From JALQTD01 sp964390365 (lineage in GTDB: Bacteria > Bacteroidota > Bacteroidia > Flavobacteriales_D > Sanyastnellaceae): a DNA stretch of 7,013 nucleotides. Below the pieces are notes generated by a model. That model was given only the letters and a program-made list of their open reading frames with translations, was not told the origin of the DNA and did not search any database. Positions within the stretch are counted from its first letter, which is position 1. Each line of letters begins with the position of its first letter. The stretch is from the NCBI GenBank assembly GCA_964390365.1, contig CAYMHW010000092.1, positions 1-7,013 on the forward strand. The letters run 5' to 3'. Made by a program: the position numbers and the translations under genes. Below, piece after piece: positions 1 to 5,616 of the stretch.

Positions 1-176
1 AGTACGGCATCAAGGACCTGTACATCGGAGCGCCGGTGAAGTTGGGCAAGAACGGCGTCGAGGAAATCATCGAGCTGGACTTGAACGACGACGAAAAGGC
101 CCTCTTGGCGAACAGCGAAGCTGCTGTGCGTTCGGTGGCCGACGTCCTCGACCGCATGAATGCCGAGAAGGCCTGA
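1..176 (+). CDS. mdh: Malate dehydrogenase, C-terminal end (partial)
   Basis: The 5' part lies outside the window. The frame is entered at base 3 and gives 57 residues before TGA at 174-176. The fragment begins YGIKDLYIGAPVKLG and continues GVEEIIEL. This is the conserved C-terminal stretch of the LDH-like, usually homotetrameric malate dehydrogenases of Bacteroidota and Chlorobi, followed by the family's usual closing amphipathic helix. The enzyme interconverts malate and oxaloacetate with NAD in the cytoplasm (TCA cycle). The dinucleotide-binding domain and the catalytic His and Arg are not visible, so the choice between malate and lactate dehydrogenase rests on resemblance of this tail alone. 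The stop codon directly abuts the stop of the opposing gene, and a strong hairpin about 30 bases further on probably ends the transcript. Family membership is fairly sure; exact substrate is inferred. Confidence 0.88.
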   Translation, partial: YGIKDLYIGAPVKLGKNGVEEIIELDLNDDEKALLANSEAAVRSVADVLDRMNAEKA

Positions 177-2450
177 TCAGCCCTGAACGAACCAACGAAA
201 TGGAACGGGGGCCGCGGTTGCGGCTCCCGTTTTCGTTGGCATAAACCGAACGAGGTAGGCCCCTGGCCTTACGGTGGGAAGCGTCCATTCCGTCCACCCT
301 CCGGGTACGGGCGATTCGGCGACCAATTCACCGAGCACGGACCACACTTCCACCGTTCCCGCGACGCCGCGGCCTTGCAAGGGGCGAAGGGCACTTGGAC
401 GATCACTTGATCCCGGGTTGGGAAACAGCGCCCATTCCCGCGGAACCGAAGGGAGCTCATTCACCGAAAGCGGACCGCTTGCGTACAGCCGCACCCCACC
501 GTTTTGGATCCCGATGGCCAATTCCGGCAACCCGTCGCCATCGAGGTCGCCCATGGAAGCGGCCGCGCGCAAACCCGGTGCGAACCCGCCGATGGCTTCA
601 CTCACCTCCGCCAGCCCCGCAGCCCAGTCCGCCGGATTCACCGTGCCGAAATCCTGAACTCGTCCGGTTTCGTTCGCCACAAAAACGTGAAGCCCGTCCG
701 CATCCTCGTACAGACATGGCACGCTGTAGCCGTTGATGCCCAGTTGATTGTCCACCTGGATGCCCGCCCAATCGCCTTGAGCACACCAGCCGCTCTCGCA
801 TCCGAGGAACAGCTTCAGGGTGCCATTTTTGTGCCCCACGACCAAATCCAACGCCCCATCACCCTGCACGTCCACGAGCTGCGGCGCAGCGAATTGCCCC
901 ACGTCGATGAGTCCACCTTCCGAGTCCACCAGCGCCAACTCATCCAGTTCGAACTCTGGCCACGCCCCCGGCCCGGCCACGTTGTTGTAAGCGTGCAGCA
1001 CGCCGAGCTCGTCGCCCACCACCGCATCCACGTCGCCATCCCCGTCGAGGTCGCCGAACGCCGGGTAAGCGCTCTCGATGCCGTTCGCCGAAAAATCAAT
1101 CGCGCTTTCCGTCCACAGCTCGAAGGCCGGTTCCAATGCGGTGCCCGTGTTCTTGAACAAAGCGAGCGCCGTAGGGGTCATGCCGACGCCTTCATACCGT
1201 TCCTTGTTCGCCAAGGCCAAATCCAGCAACCCATCCCCATCGAGGTCCGCCCAAACCGGCGCAGCCCCCCGCCCCACGTCCAGCATCCCCTCCTGAACGA
1301 ACCGGTCCGTCACCCACTCCCAAACCGGAGCCGCCTCCGTCCCCGCATTCCGCCAAACGTGCACGGCTGCGTCGTCATCCGTTTCGATGTGCGTGTTCGG
1401 CGAGACCACGAGGTCCACCACGCCATCCGCATCGTAATCCAGCGGATACGCCGCCGGAAAGCGCGGAACCTTCAACGTGTCCTCGGGACCGCTGTGCGGC
1501 AGGAGGGAGGGAAAGAAAGGGTCGGCGAAAACCGTGCTGTCTTGTCCGTCCACCGCGTCTTCAAGCAGCAAGGCCACCAGGGTCGGGTAGGAGACATCGC
1601 CCACGAGCAAATCGGGCAAGGGCGTCTCGTCGTCCAAATTCAGCAGCGTGACCGTTCCGCCGGCGTGCCGATTGCCCCCAAGGGCTCCCGGCCGCACGTT
1701 GCGCGGATCCACCACATTGAAGCTGCACGAGTGGTCCGCTCCGATGAACACGCTGTTGTCCTCAAAGCCTTCGTTCCACATGCCGAAGCACCGGTTCGTG
1801 CATTCGAAATCGAGCCCGCACGCCGTTTGGCCCGTGAAGGCGTACAGCGTGGAGCTCGTTTCCGTGAAGGTCACGATGTCCAATGCGCCGTCGCCGTTGA
1901 AGTCGCCGATGGCGGGTTTGTCGATGGTCAGGCACAGGACCGACAAGTCCTCGGCACCGCCCCCGAAGTTCCACGAGGCCATGAGGGGTTGGGCGACCAG
2001 TTCGAAGGCGGGCGTGCCGGCAGTGGCGGCGGTCATCACGTTGTGGTAGACGTGGACGCTGTTTTGGTATCCGGTAAACAAATCCGGTTGCCCATCGCAA
2101 TCGTAATCGCGCAACAGCACCCAATGCTCCAACTCCGGCCACCCCATTTCCCAATCGAGCCGCTCCACGAAACGCCCGTCCGGCAGCCGCTCAAACAGCA
2201 GCACCCGTTCCCCGTCGCGATCGAACGCGAACAGGTCGTCGTCCCCGTCCAAGTCGAAGTCGATCGACGACCACTGCGGCGCCGTCAATCCCCCCGCAAA
2301 CGGATGATCGAGGACGGTGCCGTCGATGGTCACCGAAGGACCGGCTGAGGGCGTCCACGTGAAAGGGGTTTGAGCAGTCAAACTCATCAGGCCACCGCAC
2401 AGCGTGCTCAACAACGACAGGGTCTGGAACTTCATCGGATTCAATTTCAT
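177..2450 (-). CDS. Secreted FG-GAP/VCBS repeat protein with T9SS type A sorting domain
   Basis: 757 residues. The N-terminus is a Sec signal peptide (Lys2 and Lys7, hydrophobic core about 10-25, likely cleavage after A26 in LTAQ). M6 is an alternative start that also leaves a complete signal peptide. About nine FG-GAP/VCBS-type repeats follow, each with an Asp-rich, calcium-binding-like loop such as DLDGDGxxD and a beta strand: about 64-86, 115-136, 182-205, 269-296, 337-367, 400-433, 466-489, 526-549 and 633-656. Together they suggest a beta-propeller-like fold. A Cys-bearing insert (C211, C217, C221, C242) sits between repeats 3 and 4. Residues 672-757 form a type A sorting domain: FPNPG at 676-680, then VxSVLGELV and RPGAYLVRF, ending FRWFVQG. 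T9SS cargo is exported across the outer membrane and the sorting domain is usually removed. Role unknown; such proteins are often adhesins or surface-attached. The gene is divergent from the DUF423 gene. I see no convincing promoter in the 80-base spacer. Confidence 0.9.
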   Translation of the reverse strand: MKLNPMKFQTLSLLSTLCGGLMSLTAQTPFTWTPSAGPSVTIDGTVLDHPFAGGLTAPQWSSIDFDLDGDDDLFAFDRDGERVLLFERLPDGRFVERLDWEMGWPELEHWVLLRDYDCDGQPDLFTGYQNSVHVYHNVMTAATAGTPAFELVAQPLMASWNFGGGAEDLSVLCLTIDKPAIGDFNGDGALDIVTFTETSSTLYAFTGQTACGLDFECTNRCFGMWNEGFEDNSVFIGADHSCSFNVVDPRNVRPGALGGNRHAGGTVTLLNLDDETPLPDLLVGDVSYPTLVALLLEDAVDGQDSTVFADPFFPSLLPHSGPEDTLKVPRFPAAYPLDYDADGVVDLVVSPNTHIETDDDAAVHVWRNAGTEAAPVWEWVTDRFVQEGMLDVGRGAAPVWADLDGDGLLDLALANKERYEGVGMTPTALALFKNTGTALEPAFELWTESAIDFSANGIESAYPAFGDLDGDGDVDAVVGDELGVLHAYNNVAGPGAWPEFELDELALVDSEGGLIDVGQFAAPQLVDVQGDGALDLVVGHKNGTLKLFLGCESGWCAQGDWAGIQVDNQLGINGYSVPCLYEDADGLHVFVANETGRVQDFGTVNPADWAAGLAEVSEAIGGFAPGLRAAASMGDLDGDGLPELAIGIQNGGVRLYASGPLSVNELPSVPREWALFPNPGSSDRPSALRPLQGRGVAGTVEVWSVLGELVAESPVPGGWTEWTLPTVRPGAYLVRFMPTKTGAATAAPVPFRWFVQG
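192..239 (+). terminator. Bulged hairpin, probable mdh terminator, inside the opposing CDS
   Basis: The inner stem pairs 205-215 with 220-230: 11 pairs, one of them G-U at 210/225, closed by a GGTT loop. It is followed by TTTT at 230-233. An outer stem pairs 192-200 perfectly with 231-239 (9 pairs), separated from the inner stem by a 4-base bulge at 201-204. The T-run lies on the plus side, 3' of the inner stem, about 50 bases after the mdh stop, so it fits an intrinsic terminator for mdh. In the minus direction the inner stem is followed only by a weak, interrupted T-rich stretch, so bidirectional use is possible but less clear. The hairpin covers codons 738-753 of the convergent T9SS gene. 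Confidence 0.75.
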
Positions 2451-2517
2451 CCGAAAGATGCGGAAAATGCCCGGATTCCAGGTGCGTTTCGTCAGGATGG
2501 TTCGACGAGGAGGGGAT

Positions 2518-2525
2518 TAACTTCG
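2518..2525 (+). promoter_or_regulatory. Possible -7 promoter box for the DUF423 gene
   Basis: TAACTTCG matches the Bacteroidota -7 consensus TAnnTTTG at five of the six fixed positions. It ends 5 bases before the ATG at 2531, which would place transcription start at or next to the start codon (leaderless). No TTG is seen at the expected -33 distance. A purine-rich GAGGAGGGG lies at 2507-2515, but 15 bases from the ATG is long for a Shine-Dalgarno sequence. Weak on its own; the similar arrangement before rsmE adds a little support. Confidence 0.3.
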
Positions 2526-2530
2526 CATGC

Positions 2531-2929
2531 ATGGAAGGAAATCAACAGGGACGGTGGGCCGCGGTGGGGGCGCTTTGGGTTGCGTTGGGCATCGCGGTGG
2601 GGGCTGTGGGCGTGCACGTGTTGGAGGCGCGCGGCATGATGGAGGGGGCGGAGCGTTGGGCGCTGGCGGGGCGCTACGCGGTGACGATGGGCGTGGGCAC
2701 CGTGGCGTTGGTCGCGTTGCGGCGGTCGTTCATGCCGCAGGCGGCGCCATGGCCGGAGCGCGTGCTGACGTTGGGCTTGCTGGGATTTGCGGGCGGCTTG
2801 CTCGTGAAGGGGGTGGACCCGGATTCGGCCGTGGGGAGCGTGATTCCGGTGGGCGGAGCGCTGCTGATTGCGGGCTGGATTTGGGCTGCAGGCCAAATCT
2901 TCTTCCACCTCACCCCCCGACCCCGTTGA
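2531..2929 (+). CDS. DUF423 (YgdD/TMEM256-type) small membrane protein
   Basis: 132 residues with four predicted membrane segments: about 8-30, 46-63, 78-95 and 103-126. Family hallmarks of DUF423 are visible: the first helix ends in a variant of the usual GAFGAH motif (GAVGVHVL, 24-31), followed by RWALAGRY (42-49), LGLLGFAGGLL (81-91) and PVGGALLIAGW (106-116). DUF423 proteins are inner-membrane proteins of unknown biochemical role found across bacteria. The length is normal for the family. I chose the ATG at 2531. The ATG at 2527 is in another frame, one that happens to stay open into pckA. The gene precedes pckA by 41 bases with no terminator between, so read-through into pckA is possible, although pckA has its own promoter-like box. 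It is divergent from the T9SS repeat gene. Confidence 0.82.
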   Translation: MEGNQQGRWAAVGALWVALGIAVGAVGVHVLEARGMMEGAERWALAGRYAVTMGVGTVALVALRRSFMPQAAPWPERVLTLGLLGFAGGLLVKGVDPDSAVGSVIPVGGALLIAGWIWAAGQIFFHLTPRPR

Positions 2930-2934
2930 ATGCC

Positions 2935-2942
2935 TACCTTTG
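2935..2942 (+). promoter_or_regulatory. Probable -7 promoter box for pckA
   Basis: TACCTTTG is an exact match to the Bacteroidota housekeeping -7 consensus TAnnTTTG. It begins 6 bases after the DUF423 stop and 36 bases before the pckA ATG, in an AT-richer pocket of otherwise GC-rich DNA. A start about 7 bases downstream would give a leader of roughly 20-25 bases. I do not see a TTG at the usual -33 distance; the only nearby TTG, at 2926-2928, is too close. The placement makes a dedicated pckA promoter likely. Confidence 0.6.
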
Positions 2943-2970
2943 TATTGGGAAATGCAATGAACAGTTCTCT

Positions 2971-4572
2971 ATGAAACATGTTGGAAACACACCGTTCGAT
3001 GCCTCGCTGAAGGCCATCGGACTGGAAGGCGTGGCCCGTGCCCACTGGAACCTTCCGCCGGCCAAATTGGTCGTCCAAACCCTGCTTCGCGGCGAAGGGG
3101 TGCTCACAAACAGCGGTGCCTTGGCCGTCGACACCGGTAAGTTCACCGGGCGTTCGCCCAAGGACCGGTTCATTGTGGACGATGCCCTGACCCACCACGA
3201 GGTCGATTGGGGAAAAATCAACCAGCCCCTGAGCTCGGACCACTTCGCTCTGTTGCACGCGGACATGGTGGCTCACCTCGAAGGCAAAAGCGTGTTCGTG
3301 CGCGATGCGGCAGTCGGAGCCGATGCGGCCACCCAACTGCGGGTGCGCGTCATCACGGAGAAGTCGTGGGCGAACCTCTTCGTGCACAACATGTTCGTGC
3401 GCTTGGCAGATCGGGAGGTGCTGGTGCCGGAATTGGACTGGCACATCATCTGCGCGCCGAGCTTTGAAGCGGATCCCGCGCGCCACGGGGTGCGTCAAGC
3501 GAACGTGTCCGCCATCGATTTCACGCGCAAGACCATCCTCATTGCCGGCTCGGCCTACACGGGTGAGATCAAAAAGGGCATGTTTTCGGTGATGAACTTT
3601 GTGCTGCCCACGGTGCACAGCGTGTTCCCGATGCACTGTTCGGCGAACCGCGACGCGGCGGGCAACACGTCGATTTTCTTCGGGCTGTCCGGTACCGGCA
3701 AGACCACCCTCAGCAGCGACCCCGACCGATTCCTCATCGGCGACGACGAACACGGTTGGGGCGATTCGGGCGTCTTCAACATGGAGGGTGGCTGCTATGC
3801 GAAGACCATCGACCTTTCCGAGGAGAAGGAGCCGCAGATTTACCGAGCCATTCAATTCGGAGCCTTGCTCGAGAACGTTCGGTTCGAGGCCGATGAGGTC
3901 ACTCCAAACTACGCGGACGATTCCATCACGGAGAACACCCGCGTTTCGTATCCGATTCACCACATTCCTGGAGCGGTAGCCGACAGCCGGGGTGACCATC
4001 CTAAGGACATTTTCTTCCTGACATGCGACGCGTTTGGCGTGTTGCCTCCCATCAGCCGGCTCGACAAAGGCCAAGCCATGTACCACTTCCTCAGCGGCTA
4101 CACCGCGAAGGTGGCGGGCACGGAGGTGGGCATCACCGAGCCCACGGCGGCGTTCAGTGCGTGCTTCGGGGCGCCGTTCATGCCGCTGCATCCCACGCGT
4201 TACGCCGAGATGTTGGGCGAGCGGATGGAGGCGCACAACGTGCGGATTTGGTTGGTGAACACCGGCTGGTCCGGCGGAGGCTACGGAGTGGGCGAGCGCA
4301 TGAAGTTGAAGTACACCCGAGCCATGATCGGCGCGGCGATGCGCGGTGAATTGGACGATGCGGAGATGATGACGGATGCGACGTTCGGGTTGACGTTCCC
4401 TGTGGCTTGCCCAGGTGTTCCCGAGCAGTTGATGAATCCCCGCGACGCGTGGTCCGATGGCGCAGCTTACGACGCCGCAGCGGCTCACCTCGCGGGGTTG
4501 TTCGCTCAAAACTTCAAGGCGTTCGAGACCATGGCTTCCGAGGCCATCCTCGAAGCAGCGCCCACGGTCTGA
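2971..4572 (+). CDS. pckA: Phosphoenolpyruvate carboxykinase (ATP)
   Basis: 533 residues, the usual length for ATP-dependent PEPCK. It converts oxaloacetate and ATP to phosphoenolpyruvate, CO2 and ADP in the cytoplasm: the first committed step of gluconeogenesis, or the reverse fixation step in some fermenters. Visible motifs are the substrate-binding TGRSPKDRF with R61 (59-67), YTGEIKKG with Y196 and K201/K202, the metal-ligand-type H222 in PMHCSAN, the P-loop GLSGTGKTTLS (238-248, K244), the kinase-2 motif LIGDDEHGWGD (255-265, D258/D259) leading into GVFNMEGGCYAK, and R324 in NTRVSYP. All key catalytic residues appear intact. The ATG at 2971 fits the family N-terminus; the frame is open further upstream across the DUF423 gene, but that stretch is not PEPCK-like. 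No Shine-Dalgarno sequence is seen. A strong terminator follows. Malate dehydrogenase, the preceding metabolic step, ends about 2.8 kb upstream. Confidence 0.97.
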   Translation: MKHVGNTPFDASLKAIGLEGVARAHWNLPPAKLVVQTLLRGEGVLTNSGALAVDTGKFTGRSPKDRFIVDDALTHHEVDWGKINQPLSSDHFALLHADMVAHLEGKSVFVRDAAVGADAATQLRVRVITEKSWANLFVHNMFVRLADREVLVPELDWHIICAPSFEADPARHGVRQANVSAIDFTRKTILIAGSAYTGEIKKGMFSVMNFVLPTVHSVFPMHCSANRDAAGNTSIFFGLSGTGKTTLSSDPDRFLIGDDEHGWGDSGVFNMEGGCYAKTIDLSEEKEPQIYRAIQFGALLENVRFEADEVTPNYADDSITENTRVSYPIHHIPGAVADSRGDHPKDIFFLTCDAFGVLPPISRLDKGQAMYHFLSGYTAKVAGTEVGITEPTAAFSACFGAPFMPLHPTRYAEMLGERMEAHNVRIWLVNTGWSGGGYGVGERMKLKYTRAMIGAAMRGELDDAEMMTDATFGLTFPVACPGVPEQLMNPRDAWSDGAAYDAAAAHLAGLFAQNFKAFETMASEAILEAAPTV

Positions 4573-4593
4573 TTGAAGCGACCTACAGGAATC

Positions 4594-4630
4594 AGCGGGG
4601 CGGGTCGATTTGGCCCGCCCCGCTTATTTT
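4594..4630 (+). terminator. Intrinsic terminator of pckA
   Basis: An almost pure G/C stem pairs 4595-4604 with 4614-4623 (10 perfect pairs, plus A4594-T4624), with a 9-base loop at 4605-4613. It is followed by TTATTTT at 4624-4630. It lies 21 bases after the pckA stop. The tail ends only 6 bases before the rsmE ATG, so rsmE must be transcribed from a promoter overlapping this element or from incomplete termination. Confidence 0.85.
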
Positions 4631-4632
4631 CG
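4625..4632 (+). promoter_or_regulatory. Possible -7 promoter box for rsmE, within the terminator tail
   Basis: TATTTTCG matches TAnnTTTG at five of the six fixed positions and ends 4 bases before the rsmE ATG at 4637. If used, it would start transcription at about the A of the start codon, giving a leaderless mRNA. It resembles the box before the DUF423 gene (TAACTTCG, also followed by CA and then ATG). The candidate TTG at 4610-4612 is only 12 bases upstream, too near for a standard -33 element. The T-run needed for termination could explain the match by chance. Confidence 0.33.
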
Positions 4633-4636
4633 CAGC

Positions 4637-5347
4637 ATGCGATTCTTCTACGCACCGGAGGTTACCACCCCGTTTCATGAGCTGGATGCCGAGGAAACTC
4701 GCCATGTGGTGAAGGTGTTGCGCGCTCAGGTGGGCGACGCTTGCATCCTGACCAACGGGCGGGGTGCAGTGTACGAGGGGGTCATCAAACAGTTGGACAA
4801 ACGCACGTGCATCCTGGAAACCAAGTGGGTCCGCGACGACGCGCCTTCGGCGCGCCCGCTGCAGCTCCTCGTCGCCCCGACGAAGGCCACCGACCGATTC
4901 GAGTGGATGCTTGAAAAGGCCATGGAGTTGGGGGTGGAGGGGATTTGGCCCCTCGTGACGGCGCGTTCGGAACGATCTCGGGAGAAGCCCGAGCGCTGGA
5001 TGCGCATCCTCGTGGCGGCTTTGAAGCAAAGTCGGCAAACGCATTTGCCTGAGCTGCATCCCTTGATGTCGTGGAGCGATGCCTTGACCGCGCAAGGTGA
5101 ACGCCGTGGATTCATTGCGCACTGCTTGCCCGCGCTGGGCGATTCCGGTAAGCCGCACTTGCTCCATGCTGCCAAAGGGCTTTCGGGCGGTTGGGTGGCC
5201 ATCGGTCCCGAAGGCGACTTCACGCCCGACGAAATCCGTGAAGCGATCGCGCTGGGCGCTCAAGAAGTGAGCCTCGGAGAAAACCGCTTGCGCACGGAGA
5301 CGGCCGGGGTAGCCGCCGTACACAGCTTTCACCTCGCGGCTCTTTAA
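4637..5347 (+). CDS. rsmE: 16S rRNA (uracil(1498)-N(3))-methyltransferase RsmE
   Basis: 236 residues, normal for RsmE. It uses S-adenosylmethionine to methylate N3 of U1498 in 16S rRNA of the small ribosomal subunit. Residues 1-70 form the PUA-like RNA-binding domain (MRFFYAPE, then EETRHVVKVLRAQVGD). About 73-236 is the SPOUT domain with a trefoil knot: EKAMELGVEGIWPL (93-106), KQSRQTHLPEL (130-140), the AdoMet-binding IGPEGDF (189-195) and SLGENRLRTETA (212-223). The ATG at 4637 matches the family N-terminus. A TTG further up (4610) lies in the loop of the pckA terminator and is not credible. No Shine-Dalgarno sequence is visible. The stop TAA overlaps the stop of the convergent DUF551 gene by four bases, and I see no clear terminator after it. 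Confidence 0.94.
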   Translation: MRFFYAPEVTTPFHELDAEETRHVVKVLRAQVGDACILTNGRGAVYEGVIKQLDKRTCILETKWVRDDAPSARPLQLLVAPTKATDRFEWMLEKAMELGVEGIWPLVTARSERSREKPERWMRILVAALKQSRQTHLPELHPLMSWSDALTAQGERRGFIAHCLPALGDSGKPHLLHAAKGLSGGWVAIGPEGDFTPDEIREAIALGAQEVSLGENRLRTETAGVAAVHSFHLAAL

Positions 5348-5616
5348 CCTTTCGGCGCTTCCGGCAGCGGTTGCCAGTGCGTCACGTCCCGAAAGAACTG
5401 GTTGCTGTTCCCTTCGCCGGACCAAAAATGCACCCCGTGCTGCTCCGCCTTCTCTGGATTGCCCGCATAAAAGTCCTTGCAAAACCGCAGCACGATGACT
5501 TCGCGCACTTCGAATTCGAGGGACTTTCCGGGAGGGAACACCCGGTTGCCCGGCACGAAGGCCAAGACCCGCTCGTCATTTTCAGGCAAGCAATCGGTGC
5601 ACGCAATCCAGTCCAT
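5344..5616 (-). CDS. DUF551 domain protein, 90 aa
   Basis: The sequence opens MDWIACTDCLPENDERVLAF and closes with THWQPLPEAPKG. The pairing of an N-terminal W-I-x(5)-LP motif with a C-terminal HWxPLPxxP motif is the signature of DUF551, a small family of unknown function common in phages and also found in Bacteroidota chromosomes. The middle holds FEVREVIVLRF (35-45) and HFWSGEGNSNQFF (63-75). No signal peptide or membrane segment is seen, so it is probably cytoplasmic. The ATG at 5616-5614 is preferred over longer in-frame starts because the upstream extension lies inside the PaaG-like gene and has no DUF551 character. The ATG shares one base with the stop of that gene (TGATG), typical of translational coupling, so it is probably made from the same mRNA. 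It converges on rsmE with a four-base overlap. Function unknown. Confidence 0.75.
   Translation of the reverse strand: MDWIACTDCLPENDERVLAFVPGNRVFPPGKSLEFEVREVIVLRFCKDFYAGNPEKAEQHGVHFWSGEGNSNQFFRDVTHWQPLPEAPKG

Noticed and set aside
530..1910. Recurring short DNA motifs like CCATCGAGGTCGCC as a DNA repeat array
   Set aside because: They are the reverse complement of codons for the Asp/Gly-rich loops of the protein repeats, so they reflect the protein and not an independent DNA element.
504..2348. Long open frame (614 codons) antisense to the FG-GAP/T9SS gene
   Set aside because: It is the shadow of a GC-rich, codon-biased gene; the translation is rich in Arg, His, Val and Pro with no recognisable domain, while the opposite strand has signal peptide, repeats and sorting domain.
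2527..2970. In-frame N-terminal extension of pckA starting at the ATG at 2527
   Set aside because: The extension is Gly/Arg-rich low-complexity translation of the DUF423 gene in the wrong frame; the family N-terminus begins at 2971 and a -7 box lies between.
2674..4509. Long open frame (611 codons) antisense to DUF423 and pckA
   Set aside because: Opposite an unmistakable PEP carboxykinase with all motifs intact; its composition is that of a reverse-strand shadow.
4610..4636. TTG start extending RsmE by nine residues
   Set aside because: It begins in the loop of the pckA terminator, and RsmE proteins begin at the MRFFYAPE-type sequence encoded from 4637.
5310..5350. Six-pair stem AGCCGC/GCGGCT with a loop of about 19 bases as an rsmE terminator
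   Set aside because: The stem is short, the loop long and the T-run weak; it is not convincing as an intrinsic terminator.
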